Part shown: piece by piece, positions 23,901-37,100 of the stretch
How positions within the stretch are numbered: the first letter of the stretch is position 1
Layout: each line of letters begins with the position of its first letter
Assembly (NCBI GenBank): GCA_936450465.1
Contig: OW388291.1
Span: 33,580,656 to 33,644,655 of the forward strand
DNA: 64,000 nt
Reading direction: 5' to 3'
Origin: Gibbula magus
Taxonomy: Eukaryota; Mollusca; Gastropoda; Trochida; Trochidae
Notes under the pieces: generated by a model
Seen by the model: only the letters and a program-made list of their open reading frames with translations
Databases searched by the model: none
Told to the model about the DNA's origin: nothing
Program-made: the position numbers and the translations under genes

Positions 23901-24225
23901 TATCGTGAAATCATTTAATATATTATTAACTTCAACTGTTGCTAAAGATTCTGGAAGGACCTACGTATGTGTCTTTTTAATGGAAACTGCGTTTACAAAT
24001 GCATAGGACTTTTAAACAAACTCTACTTACATATAGTAATGTTACACTCGTAACCGTAAGCAGAAACTAACATACATGTACATATGAACCGATTCATTAG
24101 ACATTCGTTCAACCGCAAAAGAAACGTCACCATACAAAATAAAAGATTATTAAATCCATGAGTGATAAATACGACTGAAACAGGGATACACCATATGTTC
24201 AGTACCAAACCTAACTCAATTCGAA
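20960..24225. other. Long stretch without recognisable gene
   Basis: A GC-richer patch runs from 21780 to 22560, with frames to 81 codons and no recognised domain. 21690-21720 resembles a piece of repeat R1 (ATAAGAAGAAGAAATATATTA). A GGATGGATGGATGGGTGG run is at about 22492-22509. Nothing else stands out. Confidence 0.4.
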
Positions 24226-24227
24226 AA

Positions 24228-24325
24228 TTCAAAACATTTTATGTTCATATTTCATAGAAACACCCGTTTTAAGAATCATCGTTTTCGAATCTCCTTAAAC
24301 TAGACGTGATAGGAGAGTCAAAAAG
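24228..24325 (-). repeat. Dispersed repeat R3, fragment
   Basis: Same orientation as the 48733-48862 copy: AAAACATT(T/A)TnTGTTCATATTTC, AAACACnCGTTT, TCGTTTTnGAA(T/G)CTCC, then AGGAGAGT. Diverged and truncated. Confidence 0.5.
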
Positions 24326-25189
24326 GACTTGTTTCTTGACGCGGCAACAAATTTAAGTCCAAGACGGTTATTAATGTCGACACTGTCTTTTATTAATTTA
24401 ATTTCTACATTTTATTATTAATTGAAGTTGAAATGCTACACAAATTATGTTCGAGAACCATTTTGAAAATGCGATTTCAACACCCCAAGTGCATCTGAAC
24501 AGAAATGAAGATAAAAGTATTATACTCTGATGTATGAAATTGCGGGGTCCTCTTTACAAATGATGTCCCAATAAAAAAAACTCATTTACAATCGACTTCC
24601 TCCAGCAACAGTATTTCATTTTGTTTACGTCGTTGATGTGGAGACGTTTCTTTTGAGATGGTGTATATAGGGTTAATATGTTGACATATTGGCCGGACTG
24701 AAGTAATTGATACTTATCCAGACTGTTAACTTAGTTATGTTGGTATAACGGTATTATATGTTTGTTTGATTGTACTTGAAAAGCCGATATATTTGCGCGT
24801 CACTCGATAATTGAGAGGCACTAATTGACAGACAAACAGGGGATTCTTGTGAGTCTAATAATGAATTCGGGAATCGATTTTCAGTTAGGCATGCCAGCAG
24901 CCTTCGTGAAACCTGTTTAGTTAAAGTGACATGGTTGTAGTGAGAATTAATAATAACACCCGTGCTGAAAAAAACTGTTACAATAAGTTACAATGAATAA
25001 TATGTGTTTGGTGACTTTTTCAAAATTCGTGATTAAGTGCAAGGTGGTTGATGTGCTTCAAAATCTCCTTTGAAAAGTTTGGCAAACACGCTGTGCACTT
25101 CAATTACTTATACTCAAGAGTATGTTAAATACATAATCACAATTTTACTGAAACAAATAGTTGAAAAACAGCCTAAAGACATGTTGTAT

Positions 25190-25665
25190 CCATTATAATA
25201 TGGCAGTATTCCTATGGTATTGACAATATTCCTATGGTTAAGCGGGAGGGAGTGATTTTTACAGGGAGAAATCCCCCAACCATGAGTGACACTGCGATGC
25301 AATTCAGTGTAGAATTGCACCCATGTAGAATAGTTCTCTACAGCAGACAAAGTTGCCGAGCTCCTGGCTGGCATGGCTTCGAACCCCGGACCTCTTCCTC
25401 TGGTACTGATACTATTCATATGGTATTGGTACTATTCCAAATTTCCAATGGTATTGACAATATCCCTATGGTATTTACAGTAGTCCTATGGTATTGACTA
25501 TAGCTGTGTGGTATTGACAATATTCCTATTGTATTAATAATATTCATATATGCATTGACAATATACCTGTGATATTGACAATATCTCTATGGTATTGACA
25601 ATATTCCTAAGATATTGACAATATTCCTAAGGTATTGGGCATAATGCTGAAGCATTGACAATATC
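25190..25665. repeat. 20-bp minisatellite interrupted by a SINE
   Basis: The unit is GGTATTGACAATATTCCTAT with variants (CCCTATG, CATATG, CCTAAG). Units run through 25190-25240, stop where the SINE at 25241-25400 begins, and resume to about 25665. An estimated 13-16 units are present in total. Confidence 0.85.
25241..25400 (-). mobile_element. tRNA-derived SINE (family S1), 5'-truncated
   Basis: Read on the minus strand it begins with the tRNA T-arm segment GGTCCGGGGTTCGAAGCC, whose B box GGTTCGAAGCC lies at 25375-25385 (complement). It then reads GGCAACTTTGTCTG, TGTAGAGAACTATTCTACA, GGTGCAATT and finally GGGATTTCTCCCTG. The same blocks occur in order at 57780-57950. The A box is missing. 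The flanks are minisatellite units on both sides, so the insertion landed inside the array or the array grew around it. Confidence 0.8.
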
Positions 25666-25669
25666 CTTA

Positions 25670-27300
25670 TGGCCACTGCTACTAACAATATTTACGTTTC
25701 ACCTTCGTGCGTTTTAAGGACGGTTTTATGTATATGTTTTCATATATTTTAGTGTCATATTTTCAAATTCAATCTAGCTTCGTTGTCGGTAAACATGCAC
25801 GCATATATCGTGGGAATCATGCACGCGGCGGATACGAGCAACAATCGACCTTTAACCTTTTAAACTTGCCACGCCCCCATACCGCGATATGCACGTGAAA
25901 ATCACCTTGCGCGGACAAGCTGAACAACACAAATTATTGTCTATTTCCACCCTCCCTTGCATCAATTATTTTATTGCACTCACTTCGATGCGGCAGAGAT
26001 GGCCGTCCCGCCTGAGAGTCCCCTCCCTGGGGCTATCTCCCCGACCTCCCGCGATAGAGGGGCCCGCACCTGCATGCTTTTGTCCGGTAATCGATCATGG
26101 GTCGTGCGCGCCGCTCTTCTTTCGGGCTATCTAATTCCGAGTCCCGCTTAACATTGATTTTACGTTTTTAAATGACGCGTCAGAGGTTTATATGAATTGA
26201 ACGATATCCTCGGCGAGTCTTGAGTGGGGTAAATTGTACACTGTTCGCATTTTCACTTTTCATACGGGCTGCGCAACGAGCTCTTTAGAAGAACTCGTCT
26301 TTGGTATCAAATTCCGCGCCCGAAGCATACGGTCTCAGCCAATTTTGCACAATACCCTTTTTTACGTGCAGTCTGTTGTTTTTTAATTCCTTTGTGTCCC
26401 GTGCACTGTTGTCAAGTTGGAGATTTTATTTCTAGTGATCTGTTTGCCGATCGAATGATCCAATTCCGAATCTAAGTAAGTGCAAATACCAAAACATGCC
26501 AAAAAAGTTTCTCACAAAATTGCGGCATGATCGCTTTTAATCTAAACTTTGTTTAGGAACTTTTAAATTTGATGCAAATTTCTTAACGAATTTCTATAAC
26601 TTCCCTTCCGTCCCAGCGCGGTCTTTCGGGGGAACGCGTGCTGCACGTGCGCCACGTGCCGATGTCCAGTCCGTACAGCTCGTGATTTCGGCTTGTGCGG
26701 TCATCTTTCTGAATTATTTATACAGGGGTATTGTTTCCCACGAGGTTTTTTCCGGGAAATGGTTCCAAATGATTGTCGACTACAGTCGCTCTTCGGTTAA
26801 TGTCGACGCTACTTTGTTGCTATAACCAAACCCGATCAGTGATTCGTGGCTCCGGAAATTAGTTTTCGATAATTTGAATAAATTGTCAATGTTCAGGGAT
26901 TTCGCCGTGATATTTAATCATGGTGATGTCAGATTTGTTTTGTCGAAACAAGCGTCATTTACTCATTTCGCCCCAAGATTGTTTAGACAAAAAATAACGA
27001 GGACTTAGTTAGGTTCCTAATAAACCGGATGAGGAAAGGAAATACTACCGCATTCAACTGAGCATATAAACAGAATGAGAGACTTTATTGAGACCATCAT
27101 CAATTTGTACAAATATGGAATTTTCATGTTTACCATTTAAAATATTTGTGTGATATCCATAATAATGTTCAAACGTTTCAATGTATATTTATGTATACAT
27201 ATGTATAACTATTTTATTAAGGTTCGATCAGATGTAATATAAAGTCTCCAACGGTCAATCTAATCTAATTTTTTCTATCTTTTATATTTGCTATATCAAA
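25670..27300. other. Unique DNA with CpG-rich patches, no gene recognised
   Basis: 25990-26150 and 26610-26705 are CpG-rich. The latter holds GCACGTGC and CCACGTGCC E-box motifs within about 20 bp. Frames of 64-87 codons at 25707-26151 overlap one another and show no known domain. A SOX-like inverted pair (ACAACACAAATTATTGT) is near 25925-25941. Confidence 0.35.
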
Positions 27301-27306
27301 AGAAAA

Positions 27307-27379
27307 GGTCGCCGCTAATGGCTGCAATACTGCCGAAGCGGCGTTAAAACAATAACTCACTCACTCACTCAAAAAAAAA
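27307..27379 (+). mobile_element. SINE 3' tail fragment
   Basis: The sequence CTGCCGAAGCGGCGTTAAAA followed by ACTCACTCACTCACTC and an A run is the 3' end typical of a mollusc-type tRNA SINE. A related but diverged end closes the SINE at 57729-58020 (GTTAAACCCCACCTCACCTC). The tRNA head is absent. Confidence 0.7.
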
Positions 27380-29135
27380 GGAAAGTCATTTTGTAACTGT
27401 TTTCAAACATTATGAAACTGCAAAAAGTCATAGAAACAACTGGAAATAAATGCATCATTCAAACCTACAACTACTTTTCAAGAGTATCACTACTCACTAG
27501 TAGCTGTTGAATAAATGCCTCCAAATTTAGTCACGTCCCAGAATTCTTTGTTTGATGGAACCCAGCGCAGCTGCGGCCTCGACCAAAGTCATACCCGGGC
27601 CTATCTCAACACCGGGTGCCTTGCCACGCGACATTGTCTCGGCATTCGCATATTCGAACCCGGATCAGCAAAAAACACTCACCGAAACACAAAGAACGAA
27701 ATGAGAATATGTGCAGGCGCCAAGTTAGTTTGCTTTCAATTGAGACAGCTTTAGAATTTTACTTTCTTTGGGACAGTTAAATAAACCAAGGCGCGCGTGC
27801 CGGGTTTTGAGGGAGTAGCGTTATTTGGGGAGAGGGCGGGAGTATATGGGCATTTATAATGGGGATCTGTCATCCAAATGAAAGATAAATATAAATTTCT
27901 TCCAATAACAATGTTTACTTTACACGTCTCAAGATAATTATGATAGGTACATACAGAAATGTTTGTGAGACGTGGTCATTTCTTTCAATGGATAAACTAC
28001 TTTATGCTTATTTAACTTGTGTTATTCTTAAACATGTGGAAACTCTTTTTCAATTATACTTGATTGATATTTTTAATTTTCAGGATGAAAGTGATTTGTA
28101 AGACAATTTTTAATTGGACATTTAAACAATAACTTGATTAATCATTTTGCTTCCAAATTATTAATTTTCACATTTTGAATTAACTTCACAACATGTGATA
28201 TCGTATTGTTTCGATTGTAATTTTTAAGAACTCAGTCTTTAAGCTGTCATTTCGTTAATGTTTTCATGACATTCTAAATTAATTCTCAAGATAAAAAGAA
28301 GTAGAAAAAGATTAATATTATTCCAAAAAAATGTCCCATAACTCCACCTGCGGTGTACAGCGATCAATCAAAATTTATATTTTAATCAATATTCCCTCCT
28401 GTAAAGTCACCCCAATGCAAGTCAACCCCCTCCCCGTCGAATCGGGTTGAGATAGAAGGCACGGATCCAAACACAATGACTGAAAGTGAGATTATGAGCG
28501 AGCGGTTTTGATTGGCTGAAAATCTAGGCGCCAAAGTGCACCATCTGTCCTAAGCTATAGAAATGATAAACATCGCTGTGTGATAACACCCGTTAGCGCC
28601 TCGGACAGTGCGCGATGTCAATGCATATTACAGGAGATGAAGTGGCTTCAATTGTTAGTTACAGGTGTCGTGAAATCTACAACAATAAGCGAGCTGCACG
28701 TGCCACCGAGTATTATCTACCACGATTTCCTCGAGATTTGATCGGAGTTAAATGAAGTGTAATTAACACCTGAATATCGTCTTAGCATCATTGTATAAGC
28801 TCGTTTGTGAAAATGCTTAAACCTCGATTTCATATATCCGTTAATTCGCCAAATAATCGTTCTAAATGTACACCTTATTTATTAAAAACACTTAACGATA
28901 ACTTGTGAATAGTGCGCTACGTCCGTGTTCGTTATAATGCATCGTGTATCATATTTGTTCGTTTGGTGCGAACTAAATGAATTATTTAATTTATTAATTG
29001 TCACTCTTCAACATTTCAACCGATGATATCAAATAGCTGGATTAAAACTACTTGAGTTCATCGAGACAGTGAGAGACTAATCGTCACTACCCTTCTCTCT
29101 TTTGGATACCCTTGCCGAAGTGTTGAACCCGCAAA
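27380..29135. other. No gene recognised; candidate conserved non-coding patch at 28440-28800
   Basis: 27380-28370 is AT-rich and empty. 28440-28800 has balanced composition with a CACGTG (about 28697), ACAGGTG, TTAATT and GATA-like motifs and no repeat similarity inside the window. Its compositional distinctness suggests constraint, but only a comparison with related species could show this. Confidence 0.3.
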
Positions 29136-29137
29136 TA

Positions 29138-29635
29138 AACTGCCAGGCAAAATAAATTACTCACTTGTTTATTTTATCATATGTATGATTTTCAATTGCA
29201 AATATCTCAAGTTTTCGATGTCATAATCTGAAACTGAAAAGTACAGGTGTTTATATGTAACCAGCAGTCAAAGACTACTGTACTTCTACATGGTTTTTTT
29301 TTATTTCAAAAATATGAAATTTTAATTTTTAAATTTCTGATGATGCACAAATGTTCATCGACATATAAGACATATTCTACGTGAACATTAATAAATGTGC
29401 CGGATTCTGCACATATTGACAACATTTTAAACATGGGTTGGACCATGATGGTGTGAATTTAATTTCTTACCCCTGTCTTCATTAAACAAAATAGTCACCA
29501 GTCACCAATTTATTCATTCAAACTACTGCAGATAAGTATTTATGTATCGTGCTGTAGTTAAATGCATCTTATTTCTTTTAAATATTGAATTACTCGAAAC
29601 CAACTGAGGTGAGTACTTTCTTTTGCCTGGTAGTT
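29138..29635 (-). mobile_element. MITE2 transposon copy, 498 bp
   Basis: Reverse-complement copy of 48951-49468. The terminal repeats are AACTGCCAGGCAAAA (left) and TTTTGCCTGGTAGTT (right, complement AACTACCAGGCAAAA). The flanks are TA on the left and TG on the right, i.e. a TA target with one change. Internal blocks such as CAAATATCTCAAGTTTTCGA, TAAATGTGCC and TTACCCCTGTCTTCATTA match the other copies. No transposase is encoded. Confidence 0.88.
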
Positions 29636-30284
29636 TGGTATTGACGTACACCGGACGACAACTTTAGTTACGAATAATGGCAAATACGTCCCCAAAAGGT
29701 AGAAACAATCGTCGGATATTGTTTAATTGATAGTGAAGAGCAAGAAACATTGTTTTAAACTTCTAAAATGCTTCAGTCACTAGTTCATAATCACATAAAA
29801 ATCTTCTTTGAGAGGTATTTAAGAAGTTTTAGAGATGTGGGAAACCGAATTGTATTGATAGTCAGTTTCTGTATTGCAGTTATACAGAATTTGATTATCT
29901 ATATATACATCTTGGTTTTCCTTCGCATAACAACCATTTTCGTGATATTTCTATATAAGGTTTACAATTTGATATATAACTGCTTAAAACTATTCTTATT
30001 GTAACACAAAAAGATGATAAAATGACATCATCTGAGTTATAACCTGTGACTTTATTCTTAATGTTTTGTGTAGAGAGAGTTAAAACGATTTGTAAAGTCT
30101 TGGAGGACGATTGATAGGGCACATATTTCCTGGATTGGGTATTTCAATCTGAACCTCTTTAAACTAATTTCCATTTAATCAAGCATTCGGTTCCCATGAT
30201 AGGAGACTGCAAACCCTATGACAATTAGCGACAAACCTAAGACTTCATTACTCAAACTCCCAAACCATTAATTGGAATGAAATG

Positions 30285-30560
30285 ATTGTCCAAGACACCG
30301 TGGGAACCCCGCATTAAATGCTTGTTGCTCCTGGAAACCTTTGCACGTGCTTCACGGGACCAATGATCCGCTCGTGCAACGAAGAGCATGATTTTGTCGT
30401 GCATCGAGTCAATTTCGGCCAGGCTGTCCAATGGCACGTGCACGCACTGGCCACGATTTGCTCATGCAGCGATCTAAGGCCATGATTTGCCCATGTTCCG
30501 TGTCAATCTTTGCCAAGTTGTTCATTTCATCGCCTTCGCAACACTAAGACGTTGTCGGTA
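30285..30560. repeat. Short diverged tandem duplication, ~94-bp period
   Basis: On the minus strand the string TTGGCAAAGATTGACACGGA corresponds to CTGGCCGAAATTGACTCGAT 94 bases later, with matching sequence following in both. A shorter 32-bp duplication (CATGnGCAAATC(A/G)TGGCC) is nested in the first copy. Because 94 is not a multiple of three, the similar peptides it would encode (LAKIDTEHGQIM and LAEIDSMHDKIM) lie in different frames, which argues against a protein repeat. Several CACGTG motifs lie in it. Confidence 0.5.
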
Positions 30561-32665
30561 TCAGTGATGTCGTGGGAAGATGGCTTGTAACTCGATTACA
30601 GAAGTCCACTTGTAGTGATTGCTGTTTCCTTCGGCCATTAAAGCAACATTCCGGGACCCCGTCTATTTGATCCGCGATATTAATTTAATCACTGCAACAC
30701 AGCCTGGGTAATCGGCTCTGGGGTTCAATAACAAGACGCCTGTTTGCTAGCGCGTTAGAAGGCTAATATTGCCCGCTGCCAAGTCTCAAATTGTGATACT
30801 GACCAATTGAGGTTTGTCGACTGGGTAATCATTTCGATAATGTGCAACAATTCAAATAAACTGCATGTCATCCTCTTTATTAACAAGTCTCAACTTTGAC
30901 GCTCGCTTTGGGCGCGGGGTGATTGTTTGACCATCGTGAATTAATTATTAATGCATTCCGAAGGTTCCCACGAGAAACTCGTGCAGATGAAATTGATTGA
31001 TTATCAACTGCTGTTATTTCACGCTGAATATATCAATCGATTTATTTGCGCATCCCTGTGAGAATTATTTCCCTTAACTAGAGTCGCAATCGGGTTTCTT
31101 TGACAAAGTATTTGTAGTCCCATTCGTTGATTTAACCTTTAAATTGCTAGTTAGATCGTAATACATTTACAGACATCACAATTTTGCATTAAGTATCACC
31201 GTTACCTCCAAATAATGTACATTTAGAACCTTTTGATAAGTTAAACACGTGCGTTATAGTACGATAATGATGTTCATTTAGTCTTTATGGTATTTATATT
31301 GTTCATAAATCGAAAATATTTATCTTTGGTAATTTTGTATTACTTTTATATGTTTTTGTTACAAAATCAAAAGAACTTTTCGACCAATAAAGCCAGATGT
31401 GAAATTTCGTAAAACTCAAACTATTTTAATTGTCATGGGCAGGAATATCTGTGCGATATCGTCCTTAATAATGGTCGTGTTAAGGCCATAATATCAAGCC
31501 CTTGTAGGAAGAAATAACAAAGCTAATGCATCAATATTCAACGAACCTAAAACAGTCCTTCACACCTCTTAATAAAAATAATAACTATTTATAAAATTTA
31601 AAATTATTGCCTAGTGATCATCAAAGGCGTCTCATAAAAACCCCATGAAAACACTGAAATTAATATTTCAGTTATAAAACTGAAAATCTCAGATTTCAAT
31701 GTGTGTAAAATAATTATGGATGATTATTATAGTTATTTAAAGGGACAGGTGGCTTTAACCGAGACCTCGGGTGGGGTCTTAACCCCGACCCCCTCGAAGG
31801 TCACGTGTTCAACACACGACCAAATTTGAGCGGTCAATCATTGTAGAATAAGACAGCAAGGCCAGAGGCCAGAATGGACAGATAATTCATCCTAACTAGT
31901 CGCCGAGGTAGCCGTTGGTCAGCCGTGTCCGAAATTAAATGACCCCTGTCACTTGAAATAAAGACTGACACTGAAATGAGCGTTAAAAATCCACGGATGG
32001 ATGATTGTGAAGTTTCAACCCGAAAAATGATCTGTACTTGAAGCACTGCGTCTGTAAATAATTATCTCGTATACAGGTGTTCACCCGACCGTGACTGTTT
32101 GACTGCATGCGGTTAGACATCTATGTTTTGTTGCTTTTGTGTTTTAACTACGTCGATCGATCTGCTATTTAAAGAACAAGGTTCGTACCATATGTCACGG
32201 AGCGACCACCTGCCTATGTCCAATAATAATAAATCTACAAAAACTGGTGAGAGCTTTTTGACACTTATAGATGTTTTGTCTGTAATCCTATTTATTCCTT
32301 TTCAGCGGAGGGTTCATTATAAGTGATAGTTTCTGTAAATAAGGATTTGCCAGAAATAACTATTTATTCCGATTCAGTAAATGTTTCATTGTTATCGATG
32401 TCCTATGTAAATAGTAATTAACCAAATAACGATGTTAGCGTGTTTCTGCAAATGTATCGTTTAAAGCGATATTACAGTCAAATACTTTGACAATAACGTT
32501 TTGAACAGTTAGCAAACTTGACAGTATGTACAATACATTTCCCAAAAATAGCGTATAATATATAGCTTGAAGACATATCCGTTTAGATTTAAAAATGAAC
32601 TAAACCATAACCAAAGTTACAAATTTGCGAGTTGCCAGTGAAACAAGCTGATTAACGATATCCAC
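30560..32665. other. No gene recognised
   Basis: 30600-31100 has moderate GC and looks unique. 31755-31800 contains GC-rich imperfect inverted repeats (GGTGGGGT...ACCCCGACC). Frames under 71 codons are unremarkable. Confidence 0.4.
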
Positions 32666-32666
32666 G

Positions 32667-33144
32667 GACAGACAGACAGATACTTTTATTACATCTTACT
32701 CGTATTAAAACAGTATACAACGTTCATAAAACACACTACATTAACAATATTATATCTTTCCACATCATTATTTTTCTTCGCATGACAATTTGAAATTTCT
32801 AAAAAAAAATCAGGATTTAACAATGTACGCATGTTGATATAACTTTGTTGTTTACCAAAGTATCTTTAACATTTTACGAGGAAGAAGATGTGTATATAAG
32901 TAATACAATATCTATGTTTGTATATATTGCTTTATTTATATTTGAATTGACTGTTTTACTCCCCCTTGATGTTTGTTGGTAATTTAATGTAAACTATATC
33001 GGTATTAATTTAAACTTTTGTCTCTCATAATTCCTATGTAATGGCTTGTATATACTGTAATGTTATATATCATACACATTAACTCTGTATATATGCAATG
33101 ATGCACAAGATGAGACGTTTATAAAACATCTGTCTGTCTGTTTG
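32667..33144. mobile_element. Probable retroelement 3' ends with opposed CTGT/CAGA tails
   Basis: The left edge is GACAGACAGACAGA (32667-32680) followed by TACTTTTATTACA, which on the minus strand reads as a TGTAATAAAAGTA polyadenylation-like region running into a TCTG tail. The right edge is AACATCTGTCTGTCTG (to 33140) on the plus strand. The tail motif equals that of the proven retrotransposon at 7751-8457. Either two fragments face away from each other or one element has similar ends; no target duplication was found. Confidence 0.4.
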
Positions 33145-34049
33145 CCTGAATGTAGGAAATTTTACGTCAACCAAAAAAATCATGATTTATAATGACGTAA
33201 TTGTCTTGATAAATGATCACATTAATATATTCTCAGCTGTTTTTTTTTAAATTTAAAAGCTATTTCTCTAACAAAAAACAGCACACATACATCAGTGCAC
33301 AGAACCGCTATTGTTAAGAAAACACTATAAAATTAATGTCACGTTTTATTTCAAAGCATATGTAGGCTACACTGCTTGGTAAATAGTTTTTTTCTCTGCT
33401 TGCTGTTGGTGTGTGTCTGTGTCACGAGTACACAGAAGGCGGATGTTGGTATATAACACCTTGTACTGTGCAAGTGGTTTAACCAATATATTCACCGTCA
33501 GCTTGTGTGAAATCATCCCGGATCCTGCACCATGTGTTACACTGTAATAATGATATTCATTGTTGTATCAGTCAAACAGGAATACTTAAATATTTGTGAC
33601 GGGTATCTCTCATTATCGATCTCACTTCAGAATTACGTAAGATAATTTAGATAACTGTTATTAAAACAATCTTCAAATGTTACGAACATAATATGTAAAA
33701 TATCTCTTTTATCATGTAAGAATAATCTGCAATGATTATGATAATGGTTTCAGAAGATCTATGTCAAGAATCACTATCAAATGAATGAATAAACGTGGAT
33801 ACAAATACTACAGCTTCGTTTATATACAGGGGATATTTAACAGTTCTTGTCGAATATTATGTATATCTCATCGAGTGAAGTTGAAAATTTATTTTCACTA
33901 GTGACGCAGTCACCGATGTAAATATAATATTCATACATCACGAAGTGTGATATTCAGTGTATTCGACGAGAAATGGAAAATTTGTATTTAATAGATGTAG
34001 TAAATTATAGATGATTCGTAAATGCCGTTATTTGAGTGTAGCATCCAAG

Positions 34050-34195
34050 CTCCCCTTCGTTCAACACGGTCAACTTATGACGTCATCCTAATGTAACGAT
34101 GACGTCATATAATTGACAGCGTTATTTCTCATTTTATTTCACTCAGTGAAAATACTAATTTTATTTAAAACAATCAATGCTTTAGGTCACCAATG
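34050..34195 (+). repeat. CRE/palindrome repeat family, copy B
   Basis: Contains CACGGTCAAC, TTATGACGTCAT (CRE at 34078-34085), CTAATGTAAC, a second TGACGTCA at 34100-34107, then TTTCACTCAGTGAAA at 34137-34151 followed by TAATTTTATTT. The same series occurs at 47925-48010. There are 14 bases between the two CREs here, as against 13 between the first pair in copy A. Confidence 0.75.
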
Positions 34196-34199
34196 AACA

Positions 34200-37100
34200 T
34201 ATAATAAGTTTAAACAAGATGTCGTAGTTGCCTATGTCAGTTGAATGGTTGGAGAACTTCACGTCTATATAGATCGCTCTTTCCTCGACAACCTCTAATG
34301 CCCTTAAAAATATTCACTACATCGTTTTGATATTATGGATGAAAATCTTTGATAACTTGATTCGAACTATGATAAAGTATAATTATTGAATATTACGTAT
34401 TATTAGAATAGCGATATAATGTAGATGTGTTGGTTGATTCCTTATCAAGAAAGTGTGTCCATTTGAAACGTGAGCGACATGAGGTATGTAAAATGTGAAA
34501 CCAATCAAATAAGTTCAAGAGAACCTAAGGTATAGAAAGCAGAAATACCCATATGAATAAATAATAGTTTATAAGTAATGACGTCATATTTATCACATGT
34601 TTTTCATAGATATTATTTCAGTATTTATTTTGTAATAATATACACTCTCATTCAAATTAGACTGTAATAAAGATGTACAACGTTACACAGTATTGTGCAA
34701 CTTGTGCAATTAATAACGGTCTGACTTTAACGAGACTGTCATAATATATAAGCTTGGACGAATGTTTATCTCGACGTTGACAACAAGAGTAACATTGTCA
34801 ACACGTTTCTCTGTAGATGGACAGTGTGATGACCAAAATCAATTAAATGTTGCGTTATTCTCTGTCGTATCTTGTAATTATGTTTTTTTTTATTTCTAAG
34901 ATAAGTTATGATTTCGTTTTCACTGGTAACCTGGTATTTGATAGAAATCGACAAATCTGATACTTCTTTTTATAACTATTTCATGTTGACGGCTTCAACA
35001 TAGGCCTTCACTCGTCGTGTGAAATATTATTTAAGATGTAATGGCAAGAGTGATTTGTCAAATCAATTTGTGTGTGTCGAACCGTTACTTGGGACCCTTG
35101 CTCCCTCATCAGGCTTAAGTTGACCAGTACAAGATATCAAATGTTTCTCACGATTTGTGATATCCGCAAGTGAAGCCCTCAGCTGTCAGTGAAGTCATAT
35201 TGGGGATATTAACGTGTCTCCGTTAAATAGCATTTAATGATTTCATAGGTCTTTATATCGTATATACTATATCTTCGATAAAAAAACTCATTGACGCTAG
35301 TTTAATTTTCGAAAGTGCCATTGTGGGTACGAATATTTTTGCTCGACCCTTGGCTAAATACAATTCAGACAACGGTAAAATAAGTCAAAAGACCTCTCAG
35401 CGGGAAAACATTATGATGTCATAGGCGGATATGAGATATTACACGGGTGATCGAACAGCTAGTTGATCCATACTGGACAAAATAATTCGTATGTTTATGA
35501 TTGGTATTTTATCAGTATGTGATATTTATAATTTCAAAATGTACATATATCCATAACTATTTTCTTCAGTATTTTCTCGCAGAAATTCTGTATTGAACAA
35601 ATTATTTCAAAATAAAGATGTTTCATCGGTCATTTAATAGCTTGTTTCAGTGTCAAACACTTGCGTCGACTGCCAAGCCAGTTTCCAGCACAATATAAAA
35701 TATCGTGACTTTATTTATAATATGCCTGCAAGCATTCCCAGGCGAACGGTTCACGAGAATGTCTCTTCAGGAATGCTACCCACTCCTACTGATATCCGAC
35801 ACATGCTCCACCATTCCAGAATATCAATTTGCCTCCGATTCCAGTAATATCAATATTGATATTAACCATTCAGCTTCGGTTGTCAAGGAAATAATCAGCC
35901 CGGGTAAGCTTTGTTTAAATGGAGTTATGGGCTATTGTTTGAAGCTGATAGAGTTCACGGGAGAGATGGGTTAGAAGGGGAGCTGGCTTGGATGGGTATT
36001 GGATTTGGAGATTGGGGGAGGGTTGAGGTACAGGGGGTCGAGTGTTCTTGGTTCAAGAGTTCACCTCAATGCCAGGACCTTCGTCCCCATTAATGCCACC
36101 AGAACTATTTCCGTACTACAAACTAGCGAAGTGCGGTGACATTCGGAAAGTGCCATGGCATGTTGGGGGCGTGCTTGATTCGCGCTTTATTGTTCCGGGC
36201 CAACACGTGATAATTTGGTCCACGGCTAATGTACATAACAACGCCATTTGTGAATGATGATTAGCACCGACTGGACATCGTCTGGACACTGACTGGACAT
36301 TTATCACATCTGTTGACCAGTCATTATCGCATAACCATCATCGTTCGGTGATGAGGATTCACATTTTGACCTTAATTAGTCTAATCTTAAATTAAATCTC
36401 AGTTTTGAATTGGTGTCAGATTTTGAAGGAAATAATAAAAGAGGTGATAGGTCCTGAATGAATTATGCTTATTAATTATTGACATGACAGTTTTATTTTG
36501 ATTTGATGACACATGTTGAAGTGTCTTGAGTTACAGCCATTATTACGCAGTTCATGAACTTAAAGAGTTTGGCTAATGGCAGTAATACATGTCAGAGTAC
36601 AAGTTCATCTCATTGAGGATGTACTTCAAAGTGGAAAATTTATACGTTAAATGGTTAAACAGCCGGTTTGTTATTGCTCAAGGTCTTCGACAACAAGTTG
36701 ACGCCACCAGAACGATGTGGTTTTAAAAAGACGCTGTTTAACATTAGCTTTTAGAATGCCGTTTAATTTATTGGAGATTTCTTGATTTTTTTGTCTCTTG
36801 AGACAAACAGAACAATATATATATTTTTATAAGAAAAAGGAAACATGTTTTACCAAAAGGAATCAACGATTTTTCACTACATTGTATGAGACAGCAGAGT
36901 GACATATGAATCTTAGATTAAAATATTAAATTAATTCATTGTATTGACACTGGAGTGGTTTTCGTGCATGACGTATGCGTGTACACATGTAGTAAAATAT
37001 ATACTCCCAATGACAAACATGCGTAGTCTTCAGAAAACAACCTAGTACAAGAAACGACATGTACGATTAGACATGATCACATTAAACATATTAGGACATA

